A stretch of DNA of 5,795 nucleotides, taken from NCBI GenBank assembly GCA_903904765.1, contig CAIVEA010000492.1:1-5795 (forward strand). The letters are read 5' to 3'. Below the pieces are notes generated by a model, which worked only from the letters and a program-made list of their open reading frames with translations, was not told the DNA's origin and did not search any database. The stretch is from an uncultured Chloroflexota bacterium (lineage in GTDB: Bacteria; Chloroflexota; Anaerolineae; Aggregatilineales; Phototrophicaceae). Position numbers and translations under genes: made by a program. Positions within the stretch are counted from its first letter, which is position 1. Each line of letters opens with the position of its first letter. Below are positions 5,712 to 5,795 of this stretch, in pieces.

Positions 5712-5795
5712 CTACTGAGCCGACTTCTGGGCAGGAGCGTCCGGGCGCACCAGCAGGTAGCGCAGGACATTGGGCGACAGACGCATGTTGCGTTC
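5712..5795 (-). CDS. rpsF: 30S ribosomal protein S6, C-terminal end (partial)
   Basis: Only the last 27 residues and the TAG stop are in the window; the reading frame enters at the right edge. ERNMRLSPNVLRYLLVRPD is the typical C-terminal strand region of S6 (consensus close to E.N.RLDE.VLRYL.VR), followed by a short tail APAQKSAQ. S6 binds 16S rRNA together with S18, whose gene lies two places downstream. The stop codon is 30 bp before ssb. The identification is supported both by this motif and by the rpsF-ssb-rpsR gene order. Confidence 0.9.
   Translation of the reverse strand, partial: ERNMRLSPNVLRYLLVRPDAPAQKSAQ

Noticed and set aside
1..5795. Search for a mobile element, defence island, tRNA or attachment site.
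   Set aside because: All genes are housekeeping or envelope genes on one strand, with no integrase, transposase, target duplications or tRNA-like cloverleaf.

Overview
The window reads as a piece of chromosome from a G+C-rich bacterium, most likely a member of Chloroflexota (Anaerolineae or a relative). Three things suggest this: a Thr/Pro/Ser-rich linker inside a membrane-anchored PpiC protein, an actinobacterial-style FhaA/FhaB/RodA cell-envelope cluster, and a zinc-type ribosomal protein S18 of the form seen in these phyla. This assignment is inference from protein style, not from a marker comparison. Every supported gene lies on the minus strand, so transcription runs from the right end of the window to the left.

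Right end (5795 to 4947): the end of rpsF (ribosomal protein S6), then ssb (single-stranded DNA-binding protein) and rpsR (ribosomal protein S18). This is the classic rpsF-ssb-rpsR operon. It closes with a strong intrinsic terminator at 4841-4877, and rplI does not follow directly. Centre (4814 to 3441): a single gene for a membrane-anchored SurA-like/PpiC peptidyl-prolyl isomerase. It is followed by a perfect 12-bp inverted repeat at 3385-3415, which probably terminates it.

Left half (3331 to 1): a near-consensus sigma-70-type promoter (TTGCCA, 18 bp, TATAAT) lies so close to fhaA that its transcript should be leaderless. It drives a tight operon of five genes: fhaA (DUF3662 plus FHA), an fhaB-like membrane-anchored FHA protein, a short-chain dehydrogenase with an altered active site, S-methyl-5'-thioadenosine phosphorylase, and the start of an FtsW/RodA-family membrane protein that runs off the left edge. 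The FHA proteins and RodA belong together: in Actinobacteria the same set works with Ser/Thr kinases and phosphatases to control peptidoglycan synthesis. The dehydrogenase and the nucleoside phosphorylase are metabolic genes set inside this group.

I found no mobile element, CRISPR array, defence system, tRNA or rRNA. Nothing here is an obviously new system. The most unusual points are the leaderless promoter of the FHA operon, the metabolic genes inside it, the SDR without its catalytic Tyr and Lys, and the odd N-terminal half of S18.
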